Shown piece by piece: positions 7,485 to 15,010 of a DNA stretch of 25,881 nucleotides. Source of the DNA: an uncultured Bacilli bacterium (GTDB lineage: Bacteria; Bacillota_I; Bacilli_A; RF39; UBA660); assembly GCA_934086935.1 (NCBI GenBank), contig CAKOIQ010000013.1, positions 1-25,881 on the forward strand, in the 5' to 3' direction. Under the pieces are notes generated by a model that searched no databases, was not told the origin of the DNA, and worked only from the letters and a program-made list of their open reading frames with translations. Position 1 is the stretch's first letter. Each line of letters starts with the position of its first letter. The translations under genes and the position numbers were made by a program.

Positions 7485-8597
7485 ATGAATGTAAGTTATA
7501 ATTATTCACAATACACTGTTAATTCAGAAACTATTACAAAATTATTTTCTAATAGTGTATTTTTAGGAATAGTAGCAGTATTTACAATTTTAAATCTTAT
7601 TTTATTTATTGCTCAGTGGAAAATGTTAAAAAAATTAGGTAAACCGGGTTGGGCACTATTAATTCCTATTTATAGTTCTTGGGTTTATTTAGAATGTGGT
7701 GGACTACCAGGTTGGTTAGTATTTGTTCCTGTTGCTAATGCCGTTGGAATAGTAGTAGCAACTATTAAAATCCCATCAAGATTTGGTAAAGGTATTGGAT
7801 TTGGGATTGGTAACTTATTTTTCCCATACATTTTCACTTCAATTTTAGGATTTGGTTCTGCACAAGCAATTAATCAGGATTCAAATGAAGCTAAAACTGA
7901 AGAAAATCCAGATTTAATGGCACCAAATCAAGGTGAAATAAAATCTGATGGTACTATTGATTTAATGGCTACACCTAATGAACCAATTGCTGAAAATGTG
8001 GAAACACCTGTTGCCTCAGAAAATGAATTTACTGAAGCACCTGCTTTAGATATTAGTGAAGCACCTGCAGAACCAGCAGTTATGGAAATGCCACAAGTTG
8101 AAACTCAAACTGAACCGGTTGTTGAGGTACCAAGTGCATTTGATATGCCAATGCCTGCTGCTAACAATACTGTAATAAATAATGAAATGCCTATTGAAAA
8201 TGTTACTGTTCCAGAAGAACCAGTAGTAGAAACTCCTGTCGTAGATACGCCAGTATCACCTGCAGAAACATTAGATGTTCCTGTAACATCTGAACCAGTT
8301 CAAACAATCGAAGCATTAAATCTTAATGGCGCAACAACTCAAATCGAAATTCCAGAAACATCAGTTACTACTGAGCCAAAAGAACAAAGTGTTCCAGTTA
8401 TGCCAATTATTGAAGAAGCACCAGAAACATTAAATTCAATTGAAGATGATATAAAAGAAGCTACAATTGAATTACCTAAAATGGTTAATGCTGAGATAAA
8501 TGAAAATATAACAACAACTAAAAAATGTCCATTCTGTGGATCAGAAAATGAATATTCATCAAAAACATGTGTAACATGTGGAAATAGTTTAAACTAG
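7485..8597 (+). CDS. DUF5684-like membrane protein with acidic tail and C-terminal zinc ribbon
   Basis: The N-terminal 130 residues form a membrane domain of about four hydrophobic segments. It includes the pattern WKMLKKLGKPGWALLIPIYS, typical of DUF5684-like proteins found near or fused to signal-peptidase-type proteins. Residues about 135-340 are a low-complexity, acidic, Pro/Val/Glu-rich linker built of short irregular repeats with EAP, VETP and EPV cores. The end is a zinc ribbon, CPFC (348-351) and CVTC (362-365). The start follows GAGGTAGG. It stands alone between its own promoter and terminator. The linker is probably cytoplasmic and disordered, letting the ribbon reach a partner. The function is unknown; the family assignment rests on the membrane motif only. 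Confidence 0.7.
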   Translation: MNVSYNYSQYTVNSETITKLFSNSVFLGIVAVFTILNLILFIAQWKMLKKLGKPGWALLIPIYSSWVYLECGGLPGWLVFVPVANAVGIVVATIKIPSRFGKGIGFGIGNLFFPYIFTSILGFGSAQAINQDSNEAKTEENPDLMAPNQGEIKSDGTIDLMATPNEPIAENVETPVASENEFTEAPALDISEAPAEPAVMEMPQVETQTEPVVEVPSAFDMPMPAANNTVINNEMPIENVTVPEEPVVETPVVDTPVSPAETLDVPVTSEPVQTIEALNLNGATTQIEIPETSVTTEPKEQSVPVMPIIEEAPETLNSIEDDIKEATIELPKMVNAEINENITTTKKCPFCGSENEYSSKTCVTCGNSLN

Positions 8598-8612
8598 CAT
8601 CAGCTAGTTTTT
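8591..8612 (+). terminator. Intrinsic terminator overlapping the stop codon
   Basis: AAACTAGC (8591-8598) pairs with GCTAGTTT (8603-8610), with an ATCA loop and following T. The left arm contains the TAG stop of the upstream gene. Confidence 0.8.
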
Positions 8613-8633
8613 CTTATAAAAAAATAAGATATA

Positions 8634-8662
8634 TTGACTAAAATTAAATATCAGTTTATAGT
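8634..8662 (+). promoter_or_regulatory. Promoter of tdk-tmk
   Basis: TTGACT (8634-8639), a 17-base spacer and TATAGT (8657-8662), 17 bases before the tdk start. Confidence 0.75.
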
Positions 8663-8679
8663 TAAGATGGTGGTTAAAT

Positions 8680-9213
8680 ATGATAAAAGTTTTTACAGGA
8701 CCAATGTTTAGTGGTAAATCAGATGAGTTATTAAAAGAGTATGACAAAAAGTATCATAAAAGTAAAATATTATTATTTAAACCTAAAATTGATACAAGAG
8801 ACTTTGGAGTTGTAAAAACTCGTAATAATAAAGAAGTACCTGCTATTTTAATAAAAGATTTAAAAGATATTAAAAAACATTTAACTGAAAAGATTACTAC
8901 AATATTTATAGATGAAGCAAACTTTTTAAAAGGCGATGTTAAAGTATTACAAGAGTTATCAATTATGGAAGATATAGATATTTTCATAGCTGGTTTAAAT
9001 ATGACTAGTGAACAAGAACCATTTGGTCTTATGCCAGAAATACTCGCAATAGCCGATGAAATAGAAATCATGCATGCATCATGTAACGAATGTAATCGTG
9101 ATGCTTATTATACATACTATGATGGAAATAAAAACAGTACAATATTAGTTGGTAGTGATAACTATATTGCACTTTGTCCAAGATGTTTAAGGAAAAAGAA
9201 AAATGAAAGGTAA
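8680..9213 (+). CDS. tdk: Thymidine kinase
   Basis: This type II thymidine kinase phosphorylates thymidine to dTMP for DNA precursor salvage. The P-loop is GPMFSGKS (7-14). The DEANF motif carries the likely catalytic Glu79. The substrate lasso region has GLNMTSEQEPFG, and the zinc ligands are Cys135/Cys138 and Cys166/Cys169. The length of 177 is slightly short for the family, but all motifs are present. The next gene, thymidylate kinase, overlaps its end by 11 bases, so the two steps from thymidine to dTDP are translationally coupled. An upstream GATGGTGG serves as the ribosome binding site. Confidence 0.95.
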   Translation: MIKVFTGPMFSGKSDELLKEYDKKYHKSKILLFKPKIDTRDFGVVKTRNNKEVPAILIKDLKDIKKHLTEKITTIFIDEANFLKGDVKVLQELSIMEDIDIFIAGLNMTSEQEPFGLMPEILAIADEIEIMHASCNECNRDAYYTYYDGNKNSTILVGSDNYIALCPRCLRKKKNER

Positions 9214-9844
9214 ATTAATTGTCATTGAAGGAACTAATAATTCTGGCAAAGAAACTCAAACAAAATTATTGGTTGAAAGATTAAATAAAGATGGAATAAG
9301 ATGCGAAAAAAGAAGATTTCCAGATTATTCATCACCAACCGGTAAAATAATAGCTGAAGATATTTTAGGAAAACATCATCAATCTTTATTTGCAGAAGGA
9401 ATAAACAATATTCCTCCTAAAGTAGCTGCTTTATATTATGCAGCTGATAGACTTTATAATATAGATAAAATTAATGAATTATTAGACCAAGGAATAAATG
9501 TAATCTTAGATAGATATGTTGAATCCAATATGGCTTATCAAGCATCAAAATTAGAAACCGTACCAGATCGTATTAATTTAATTTTATGGCTAGAACAATT
9601 AGAATTCACTTTATTAGATTTACCAAGACCTGATAAAGTTGTTTTTCTATATTTACCATATGAGTATCGACATGACAAAAATGAAAGCAACGAACACCTA
9701 AAAAGTGCTGAAAATGTTTATCAGTTACTAGCTGAAAGATATAATTTCAACGTTATTTATTGCGTCAATAAAGAAAAAATAAAAACCATTGAAGAAATTA
9801 ATGATGAAATATATCAAATTATAAAAGATTATCTTGCCAATTAA
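9203..9844 (+). CDS. tmk: Thymidylate (dTMP) kinase
   Basis: It converts dTMP to dTDP. The P-loop is GTNNSGKETQ (10-19), where most family members have Asp in place of the first Asn. The DRY motif is at 103-105, preceded by the conserved AADRLYNI helix. The 213-residue length is normal. It belongs to the divergent clostridial-type branch that has KETQ rather than KSTQ/KTTQ after the P-loop glycine. The start lies inside the end of tdk, and the ribosome binding site AAGGAAAAAG is within tdk. No clear terminator follows. Confidence 0.9.
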   Translation: MKGKLIVIEGTNNSGKETQTKLLVERLNKDGIRCEKRRFPDYSSPTGKIIAEDILGKHHQSLFAEGINNIPPKVAALYYAADRLYNIDKINELLDQGINVILDRYVESNMAYQASKLETVPDRINLILWLEQLEFTLLDLPRPDKVVFLYLPYEYRHDKNESNEHLKSAENVYQLLAERYNFNVIYCVNKEKIKTIEEINDEIYQIIKDYLAN

Positions 9845-9866
9845 TTGTCAAAAATTATAAAAAACA

Positions 9867-9894
9867 TTTAAATATCTAAAAAATTAGTTATAAT
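9867..9894 (+). promoter_or_regulatory. Possible promoter of cse60-flippase
   Basis: TTTAAA (9867-9872), 16 bases and TATAAT (9889-9894). Between it and the gene, 9929-9957 can fold into an AT-rich hairpin (ATATTTATC against GATAAAATAT, one bulge) ending just before the AGGAGG at 9957-9962. Confidence 0.5.
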
Positions 9895-9965
9895 AAAAAA
9901 TGTTGAAAGAACCAAAAACGACAAAATATTTATCCCATTAAGATAAAATATTAATAGGAGGAAAT

Positions 9966-10145
9966 ATGAAAGTTAAAGTTTTTGATGAATCACATGAAAA
10001 AGATTTAGAACAATCAGTTAATATGTTTCTTTCAACCATTGATGAATTAGTAGACATAAAATATTGTGTTTCAATCGCAGCCGTAGGAGAAGAACAAATA
10101 TATTGTTTTACTGCTATGGTAATTTATAAAGATTTGAGTGAATAA
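9966..10145 (+). CDS. Cse60-family sporulation protein
   Basis: This is a 59-residue ORF with a strong AGGAGG (9957-9962) at ideal distance. The product opens with MKVKVFDESHEKDLEQSVN and ends with YCFTAMVIYKD. This is the pattern I know from the Bacillus Cse60 family (Spore_Cse60): a VKLFDE-HEKDLE start and a C-terminal beta strand with YCFSAMI. In Bacillus the gene is expressed in the mother cell early in sporulation, and its molecular role is unknown. Its stop lies two bases before the start of the flippase gene, so the two are coupled. The family call is from recall of the consensus and should be confirmed by profile search. Confidence 0.7.
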   Translation: MKVKVFDESHEKDLEQSVNMFLSTIDELVDIKYCVSIAAVGEEQIYCFTAMVIYKDLSE

Positions 10146-10147
10146 AT

Positions 10148-11806
10148 ATGAAAAAAAATAGTTTTGTTGCAGGAACCATAATATCAACTGCATCAATTGT
10201 AATAGTTAAAATTCTAGGAATGCTTTATGTCGTTCCTTTTTATGCTATAGTAGGGCAACAAGGTGGTGCCCTTTATAGTTATGCCTATAATATCTATTTA
10301 ATATTCTTAGGTATCTCATCAGCAGGTATTCCCAATGCTATTAGTAAGATTATTAGTGAATACAATTCTTTAGGATATTTAGAAGCAAAAAATAGGGCAT
10401 ATGCTATTGGTAAAAAAATAATTGGTTATTTTAGTATTGCCGTCTTTATTATTTTGTTTATATTTGCTGAAGAATTAGCAACTCTTATTTTAGGTGATTT
10501 AAAAGGTGGAAATACCATTGAAGATGCTTGTTTCGTTATTAGATGTGTATCTTTTGCTGTCCTAGTAATTCCTCATTTAAGCGTAACTAAAGGATATTTT
10601 CAAGGACATAGATATGTTACACCATCATCAATATCAAATTTAATTGAACAAGTAGTAAGAATATTTGTTATTTTATGTGGTTCTTATTTAGCATATAAAG
10701 TCTTTAATTCAAGTCTTTCATTAGCAGTAGGTATTGCTGTTTCTGGTGCCTTTTTTGGTGGATTAGTAGCTTATTTTTACCTAAAAAGAAATATGAATAA
10801 ATATAAGAAAGACTTAGATATTGTAGATGATCCCACTAAGTTAAAAGAAGATCCCGTAACTAATAAAGAAATATCTAAAAAAATAATTTCTTATGCTGTA
10901 CCATTTGTTATTATTAACATTATATCTAACATCTATAGCTTTACTGATATGGTTTTAATCTTAAGAACCTTAAATTACTTACACTATAATGCTGCAGATG
11001 TTGAATTTATTACCAGTATTATTTCTACCTGGGGTAGTAAAATATGTATGATAGTTAACTCTATATCTATGGGTATGACTGTAACTTTAATACCTGCTAT
11101 AGTAGAAGCTTATGCTACTAAAGATACTAAATTATTAAATGCCAGAATTAATAAAGCCTTACAAATGGTATTCTATACATCATTGCCATTAACTTTAGGA
11201 TTATCAATCTTAGCAACCCCAGTTTGGACAATGTTCTATAATACAAACCCCTATGGTGGTAAAGTATTAAGAGTCTTAATATTTAGTGCTATGTTTGGTA
11301 ACTTAAGCGTTGTTGTATCATCAACATTACAAAGTTTAAGTAAATATAAATATGTTTATATTACTAATGCTTTTGGTTGTATCTTAAATGCCTTATTAGA
11401 TGTTCCTATGATGCTTTTATGTCATGAACTAGGTATTGGTGCTTACTATGGAGCAATGATTTCTTCATTAATCGGTTATGCTTTATCAATTGCAATTGGC
11501 TTACATCTAATAAATATAGAGAAAAATTTAAGTTATAAAGATACATATAAATGGATGGCTATATCATTAATTCCTGCATCAGCAATGACTATTGTTTTAC
11601 TTACATTAAATAAATTTTTACCATTTAATTTATATACTAAAACTGGTAGTTTATTAATTATTATCATAGATGCCATTATAGGTGGAATAATCTTTATTTA
11701 TTTAAGCTTTAAACTAGGTATATTAAAACATATCTTTGGTGATCAAGAATTAGAACGTATCATAAAAAAACTTACCTTTGGTAAGCTTAAAATAAAGAAA
11801 AATTAA
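10148..11806 (+). CDS. MurJ/SpoVB (YtgP)-family lipid-linked polysaccharide flippase
   Basis: This 552-residue polytopic protein of the MOP superfamily has about 14 hydrophobic segments. The start, FVAGTIISTASIVIVKILGM, and the following GQQGGALYSYAYNIYLI and GIPNAISKIISEY blocks are typical of the Bacillus SpoVB/YtgP group. These move lipid II or a related undecaprenyl-linked precursor across the membrane. Its length fits YtgP (the vegetative MurJ) somewhat better than SpoVB. The upstream Cse60-type gene, two bases away, favours a sporulation role in cortex synthesis. The sequence alone does not settle which. The ribosome binding site is a modest GAGTG inside the upstream gene. Confidence 0.85.
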   Translation: MKKNSFVAGTIISTASIVIVKILGMLYVVPFYAIVGQQGGALYSYAYNIYLIFLGISSAGIPNAISKIISEYNSLGYLEAKNRAYAIGKKIIGYFSIAVFIILFIFAEELATLILGDLKGGNTIEDACFVIRCVSFAVLVIPHLSVTKGYFQGHRYVTPSSISNLIEQVVRIFVILCGSYLAYKVFNSSLSLAVGIAVSGAFFGGLVAYFYLKRNMNKYKKDLDIVDDPTKLKEDPVTNKEISKKIISYAVPFVIINIISNIYSFTDMVLILRTLNYLHYNAADVEFITSIISTWGSKICMIVNSISMGMTVTLIPAIVEAYATKDTKLLNARINKALQMVFYTSLPLTLGLSILATPVWTMFYNTNPYGGKVLRVLIFSAMFGNLSVVVSSTLQSLSKYKYVYITNAFGCILNALLDVPMMLLCHELGIGAYYGAMISSLIGYALSIAIGLHLINIEKNLSYKDTYKWMAISLIPASAMTIVLLTLNKFLPFNLYTKTGSLLIIIIDAIIGGIIFIYLSFKLGILKHIFGDQELERIIKKLTFGKLKIKKN

Positions 11807-12117
11807 ACCATATACATATTAGAAGAATAATTATTATCTTCATAAGTAATATTGCTAGAGTTATCTCCTTCTAAATGATTAACCCTAGCTTCTAAACGAC
11901 TTATTCTTCTTTCAATTTTAGATAATCTAGAATCAATATCACTATACATATTATTATTCATATTGCTATTCATATTAGGATTAGCAGGACCTGAATAGAA
12001 GTTAGAATTAGCACTTATAGTATTTCCCATCATATTTTGATTAGGCATATTATTTGGCATCATCATATTCGCATTATAACCATATTCAGAAAAAAACGCA
12101 TTACGATCTTTTTTCAT
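11803..12117 (-). CDS. Met/Asn-rich small protein with a coiled coil
   Basis: The 104-residue product has no recognised family. Residues 15-58 are extraordinarily rich in Asn and Met (MMMPNNMPNQNMM-like runs) with scattered Pro and Tyr. Residues about 60-85 form a heptad helix (IDSRLSKIERRISRLEARV), and the tail is Asn/Tyr/Ser rich. Such composition recalls small spore coat or morphogenetic proteins, and the neighbouring genes support this, but it is inference. The gene converges on the flippase gene with a four-base overlap of their ends. The start has GAGGTG upstream. On the minus strand CATATAATG lies about 25 bases before the start and resembles a sigma-E/K -10 as well as a vegetative TATAAT. 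Confidence 0.7.
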   Translation of the reverse strand: MKKDRNAFFSEYGYNANMMMPNNMPNQNMMGNTISANSNFYSGPANPNMNSNMNNNMYSDIDSRLSKIERRISRLEARVNHLEGDNSSNITYEDNNYSSNMYMV

Positions 12118-12175
12118 GTTTCACCTCTATAACATTATATGTAAAACAAGATAAAAGTTTAAAAGGAGTATTAAA

Positions 12176-12781
12176 ATGAGATTAAGAAATGTAAAAAACG
12201 CAAGAGAAATTGTATCAAATCATAACTTAGTTGTTACTGAAAATCCCTTTGATAATTCTAAACCTCTTCATATTGAAATAGGAACTGGCAAAGGTGATTT
12301 TATTATTGGTAAAGCTAAATTACATCCTGAAATTAATTTTATTGGTATTGAAAAATATGAATCAGTTCTAATTAGAGCTTTAAATAAAGTAGAAGATATT
12401 CCTGAAAATCTTCGCTTTATGTGTTTTGATGCTATTAAAATTACTGATTACTTTAATAACAATGTTGATCAAATCTATTTAAACTTTTCTGACCCATGGC
12501 CTAAAAAGAAACATTCTAAAAGAAGATTAACTAGTCCCATCTTTTTAGATTTATATAATCAAATATCTAAAGATAATATTAACATTAAAATGAAAACTGA
12601 TAATAAAGGTTTATTTGCTTACACTTTAGAAACATTAAATAATAATAATTTTTATTTTAATGAAGTTAATTTAGACTTACCAATTGATTATGAAGATAAT
12701 GTTGTAACTGAATATGAAAACAAATTTAGAACTCAAGGAGTAACTATAAATTATTTAGATGCAACAAAATCTAAATTCTGA
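12176..12781 (+). CDS. trmB: tRNA (guanine-N7-)-methyltransferase
   Basis: It methylates G46 in the variable loop of tRNAs using S-adenosylmethionine. The SAM-binding motif is EIGTGKGDF (34-42), with GIEKYE at 57-62 as the ribose-binding acidic strand. The signature NFSDPWPKKKH is at 103-113, followed by RRLT. The length of 201 is typical. The start has AAAAGGAG upstream. It ends in TGA, which shows that TGA is a stop codon in this organism. It leads a run of five same-strand genes, but the next gene may have its own promoter. Confidence 0.95.
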   Translation: MRLRNVKNAREIVSNHNLVVTENPFDNSKPLHIEIGTGKGDFIIGKAKLHPEINFIGIEKYESVLIRALNKVEDIPENLRFMCFDAIKITDYFNNNVDQIYLNFSDPWPKKKHSKRRLTSPIFLDLYNQISKDNINIKMKTDNKGLFAYTLETLNNNNFYFNEVNLDLPIDYEDNVVTEYENKFRTQGVTINYLDATKSKF

Positions 12782-12787
12782 TATAAT
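12779..12787 (+). promoter_or_regulatory. Possible extended -10 element within the trmB stop
   Basis: TGATATAAT at 12779-12787 matches an extended -10, and its TGA is the trmB stop codon. No convincing -35 is seen. A start near 12794 would leave a very short leader before AGGAG. Confidence 0.3.
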
Positions 12788-12804
12788 AATAACAGGAGAA
12801 ATAT

Positions 12805-13443
12805 ATGAAGAAAGTAATATTACTAATAATCTGTTTATTTATCTTTACTGGATGTACAAATTTACAAACAGCTAACTTAGATAATATTGTATCAGAAATC
12901 CAAAAAAGTAAAGTTAATATTCAAAATGAATATCGCACCGGATTTAAATATTATTTACCATCTAATATTGGTGTTGTAAAATCAACTTATGTAAATGAAG
13001 TATTAAAATATCAAAATACTAAATATTATATGTATATCGACTTAGTTAGCTACTACAATAAAAAGCAGACTAACTACAAAATAAATCAATCGGCTTTTTA
13101 TAGTAAAGATATATCTTTTGACAATAAACCAGGTTTTATTGAAATAAATCTTAAAAATGAAAAATATTTAATTGAAATAATGTATAATTATGCTAAAATA
13201 GAAGTGATAGTAGATAAAGATATGATTAATGAGACAGTTGCTAATTCATTAATTATCTTATCTTCTATAAAATATAACGATGATATAATTGAAAATCTAA
13301 TGGGAGAAAATATTCTTAATTATCATGAAGAAACATTTACTATTTTTGATAAAGTTGAAAATGACAGTGATTTCTTAGAAGTAATTCAAGAATATGATAA
13401 ATATAATGAACCAAAAATTCCTGATTATGATTTAATTAACTAA
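12805..13443 (+). CDS. Putative lipoprotein of unknown function
   Basis: The 212-residue product has a classical lipoprotein signal: MKK, a hydrophobic stretch, then the lipobox FTGC with Cys17. The mature protein is Lys/Tyr/Asn rich with a probable alpha/beta fold and no Cys. The segment YRTGFKYYLPSNIGVV near residues 43-58 and an acidic C-terminus (PKIPDYDLIN) are the most distinctive parts. ACAGGAG lies upstream of the ATG. It is followed three bases after its stop by the ribosome binding site of the disordered protein gene, so the two are an operon. I do not recognise the family. Confidence 0.8.
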   Translation: MKKVILLIICLFIFTGCTNLQTANLDNIVSEIQKSKVNIQNEYRTGFKYYLPSNIGVVKSTYVNEVLKYQNTKYYMYIDLVSYYNKKQTNYKINQSAFYSKDISFDNKPGFIEINLKNEKYLIEIMYNYAKIEVIVDKDMINETVANSLIILSSIKYNDDIIENLMGENILNYHEETFTIFDKVENDSDFLEVIQEYDKYNEPKIPDYDLIN

Positions 13444-13455
13444 GGAGTGAGAACA

Positions 13456-14244
13456 ATGGGAGTATTTAGAAAATTAAAAGATGTTTTATTTGATATTGAA
13501 GAAGATGATATTCCAGAAATAACAAAAAAAGAAGAAATTAATCCAATTAAAGAAATTAAAATACCAAAAGAAGAGATTGAAGAACCAAAACCAATTAAAA
13601 AGGAACCAACATTTAATTTTCCTTTAGATGATTTTGATGAAAAACCAGTGCCTTCAAGAGTAAAGAAAGAATATAATTGGGAAGATGAAGAATATCACAA
13701 ACCTCTTCCTAGAGAAACAAAACGTTTTGAAGAGCCAAGAAGATTTGAAGAACCAACTCCAAGAAGAAAAGAACCGGATTTTGGTAGATTTAATCAAAAA
13801 GAAACTAGAAAGAAGGATTCAACTCCATTTAAACCATCTCCAGTAATATCTCCAGTGTATGGTATTTTAGATCAAAACTATACTAAAGAAGATATTATTG
13901 TAAAAACTGATGTTGGAGTAACAACTCCAAATTTAGATGATGTTAGAAAGAAGGCATATGGTCCTAAGAAAGAAGAACCAATTATTGTTGATGAACCTGA
14001 TGAATTTGCTGAACCATTAAAAACTTTAGATGAAATTCTTATTGATAAAGAAGAAACTAAAAAAGTTGAAACACCTAAAGTTATTAATGAACCAGAAGTT
14101 AAAATTGAAGATGATGAACTTCCGGATGAACCATATAAAGATGAACCAAAGAAAAAAGAAGAACCAAGCGACAATACATTAGAAAGTGACTTATTTGATT
14201 TAATAGATTCAATGTATGAAGATAGAAAAGAAAGTGAGGAATAA
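13456..14244 (+). CDS. Acidic, largely disordered protein with one conserved-looking motif
   Basis: The 262-residue product is mostly Glu, Lys, Pro, Asp and Arg and is predicted disordered. A short ordered start (MGVFRKLKDVLFDIEEDD) is followed by repeated EEPKP/FEEP-type segments. One island stands out: PFKPSPVISPVYGILDQNY (about 123-141), hydrophobic and Pro/Gly patterned like a docking peptide. A second amphipathic segment, LESDLFDLIDSMYED, lies near the C-terminus. I place the start at ATG 13456, eight bases after AAGGAG, rather than the in-frame GTG at 13447 that overlaps this site. It lies between a lipoprotein and a small membrane protein. Its role is unknown; a scaffold or linker for division or envelope proteins would fit. 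Confidence 0.75.
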   Translation: MGVFRKLKDVLFDIEEDDIPEITKKEEINPIKEIKIPKEEIEEPKPIKKEPTFNFPLDDFDEKPVPSRVKKEYNWEDEEYHKPLPRETKRFEEPRRFEEPTPRRKEPDFGRFNQKETRKKDSTPFKPSPVISPVYGILDQNYTKEDIIVKTDVGVTTPNLDDVRKKAYGPKKEEPIIVDEPDEFAEPLKTLDEILIDKEETKKVETPKVINEPEVKIEDDELPDEPYKDEPKKKEEPSDNTLESDLFDLIDSMYEDRKESEE

Positions 14245-14246
14245 TA

Positions 14247-14540
14247 ATGGAAGCATTGAACACGGTATTACCAATCGTAATTTATATATTATTAATAGTT
14301 TTATTAATAATAGGAATTATTTTAGGAATTAAACTTATAATAACAATAGATGAGGTTAATTTAGTAATCGAAGATATTCGTAAGAAAGTAAAATCTTTAG
14401 ATGGAATATTTAGTGTAGTAGATATTGCATCTAATAAATTAGGATTAATTACCTCACGTATTAGTGACTGGGCTATGTCTCTAATAAATAAAATTGTAAG
14501 TTTAAGAAAGAGAAAGGATGACGAAGAAGATTATGAGTAA
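14247..14540 (+). CDS. Small DUF948-like membrane protein
   Basis: The 97-residue protein has one strong transmembrane segment (about 9-32, Ile/Leu/Val rich). A helical region with VNLVIEDIRKKVKSLDGIF follows, then a short hydrophobic helix and a basic-acidic tail. This arrangement resembles the DUF948/YtxG group, which in Bacillus lies next to ytxH, as it does here. The start is two bases after the previous stop, with GTGAGG upstream. Its end overlaps the YtxH-like gene. Confidence 0.65.
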   Translation: MEALNTVLPIVIYILLIVLLIIGIILGIKLIITIDEVNLVIEDIRKKVKSLDGIFSVVDIASNKLGLITSRISDWAMSLINKIVSLRKRKDDEEDYE

Positions 14541-14961
14541 AAAAGGTTGTGGATTATTTACAGGATTATTAGTTGGAGCTGGACTTGGAATTCTATTTGC
14601 ACCTAAAAAAGGTTCAGAAACAAGAAAAGATTTAACTAATAAAATGACTGAATTATGGAATCAAGCAAAAGATTTAGAATATGATGATGTTAAAAAAACA
14701 ATTGAAAAGAAAATTAAAGAAATTCAAAAAGAATTAGCTGATCTAGATTCAGAAAAAGTTTTAGAAATAGCTAAAACAAAAGGAAAACAAATTAAGAAAA
14801 AAGCTGAAGAACTATATGAATTAGCTTTAGCTAAAGGAACACCAGTTTTAGAAAAAACAGCTAGTGAAGTAAGACAAAAAACAATTGAAGTATTAAATAA
14901 CACAATTGATAAACTAGAACAAAGTGAAAAAAATTCAAAAAAATCTAAAAAAACTGCCTAA
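14533..14961 (+). CDS. YtxH-like membrane-anchored coiled-coil protein
   Basis: The 142-residue product starts with a Gly-rich membrane segment, GLFTGLLVGAGLGILFAPKK, the YtxH signature. A long Lys/Glu amphipathic helix (about 25-135) follows and ends in a Lys/Ser tail. YtxH-like proteins are general-stress envelope proteins of unknown mechanism. I prefer ATG 14533 (GAAGAAG upstream) over ATG 14518, which has GAAAGG directly adjacent and too close. Either way it overlaps the previous gene, suggesting coupling. The stop codon lies within its terminator. Confidence 0.75.
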   Translation: MSKKGCGLFTGLLVGAGLGILFAPKKGSETRKDLTNKMTELWNQAKDLEYDDVKKTIEKKIKEIQKELADLDSEKVLEIAKTKGKQIKKKAEELYELALAKGTPVLEKTASEVRQKTIEVLNNTIDKLEQSEKNSKKSKKTA

Positions 14962-14979
14962 TAAGACAGTTTTTCTTTT
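14949..14979 (+). terminator. Intrinsic terminator of the trmB-ytxH-like run
   Basis: AAAAACTG (14949-14956) pairs with CAGTTTTT (14967-14974). The gene stop TAA is in the loop, and a T-rich tail follows. Confidence 0.75.
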
Positions 14980-14995
14980 ATTTATATTTTTAATT

Positions 14996-15004
14996 TGATA
15001 TAAT
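14996..15004 (+). promoter_or_regulatory. Extended -10 promoter of the dut-tyrS leader
   Basis: TGATATAAT is a perfect extended -10 (TATAAT at 14999-15004). The -35 region is T-rich without a clear TTGACA. Transcription would start near G15011. This limits the length of the T-box leader. Confidence 0.65.
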
Positions 15005-15010
15005 CAAATT

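Noticed and set aside
13878..14174. Minus-strand open frame opposite the disordered protein gene
   Set aside because: It is Ser/Gly/Leu-rich only because it is the antisense of Glu/Pro/Asp codons, and has no ribosome binding site.
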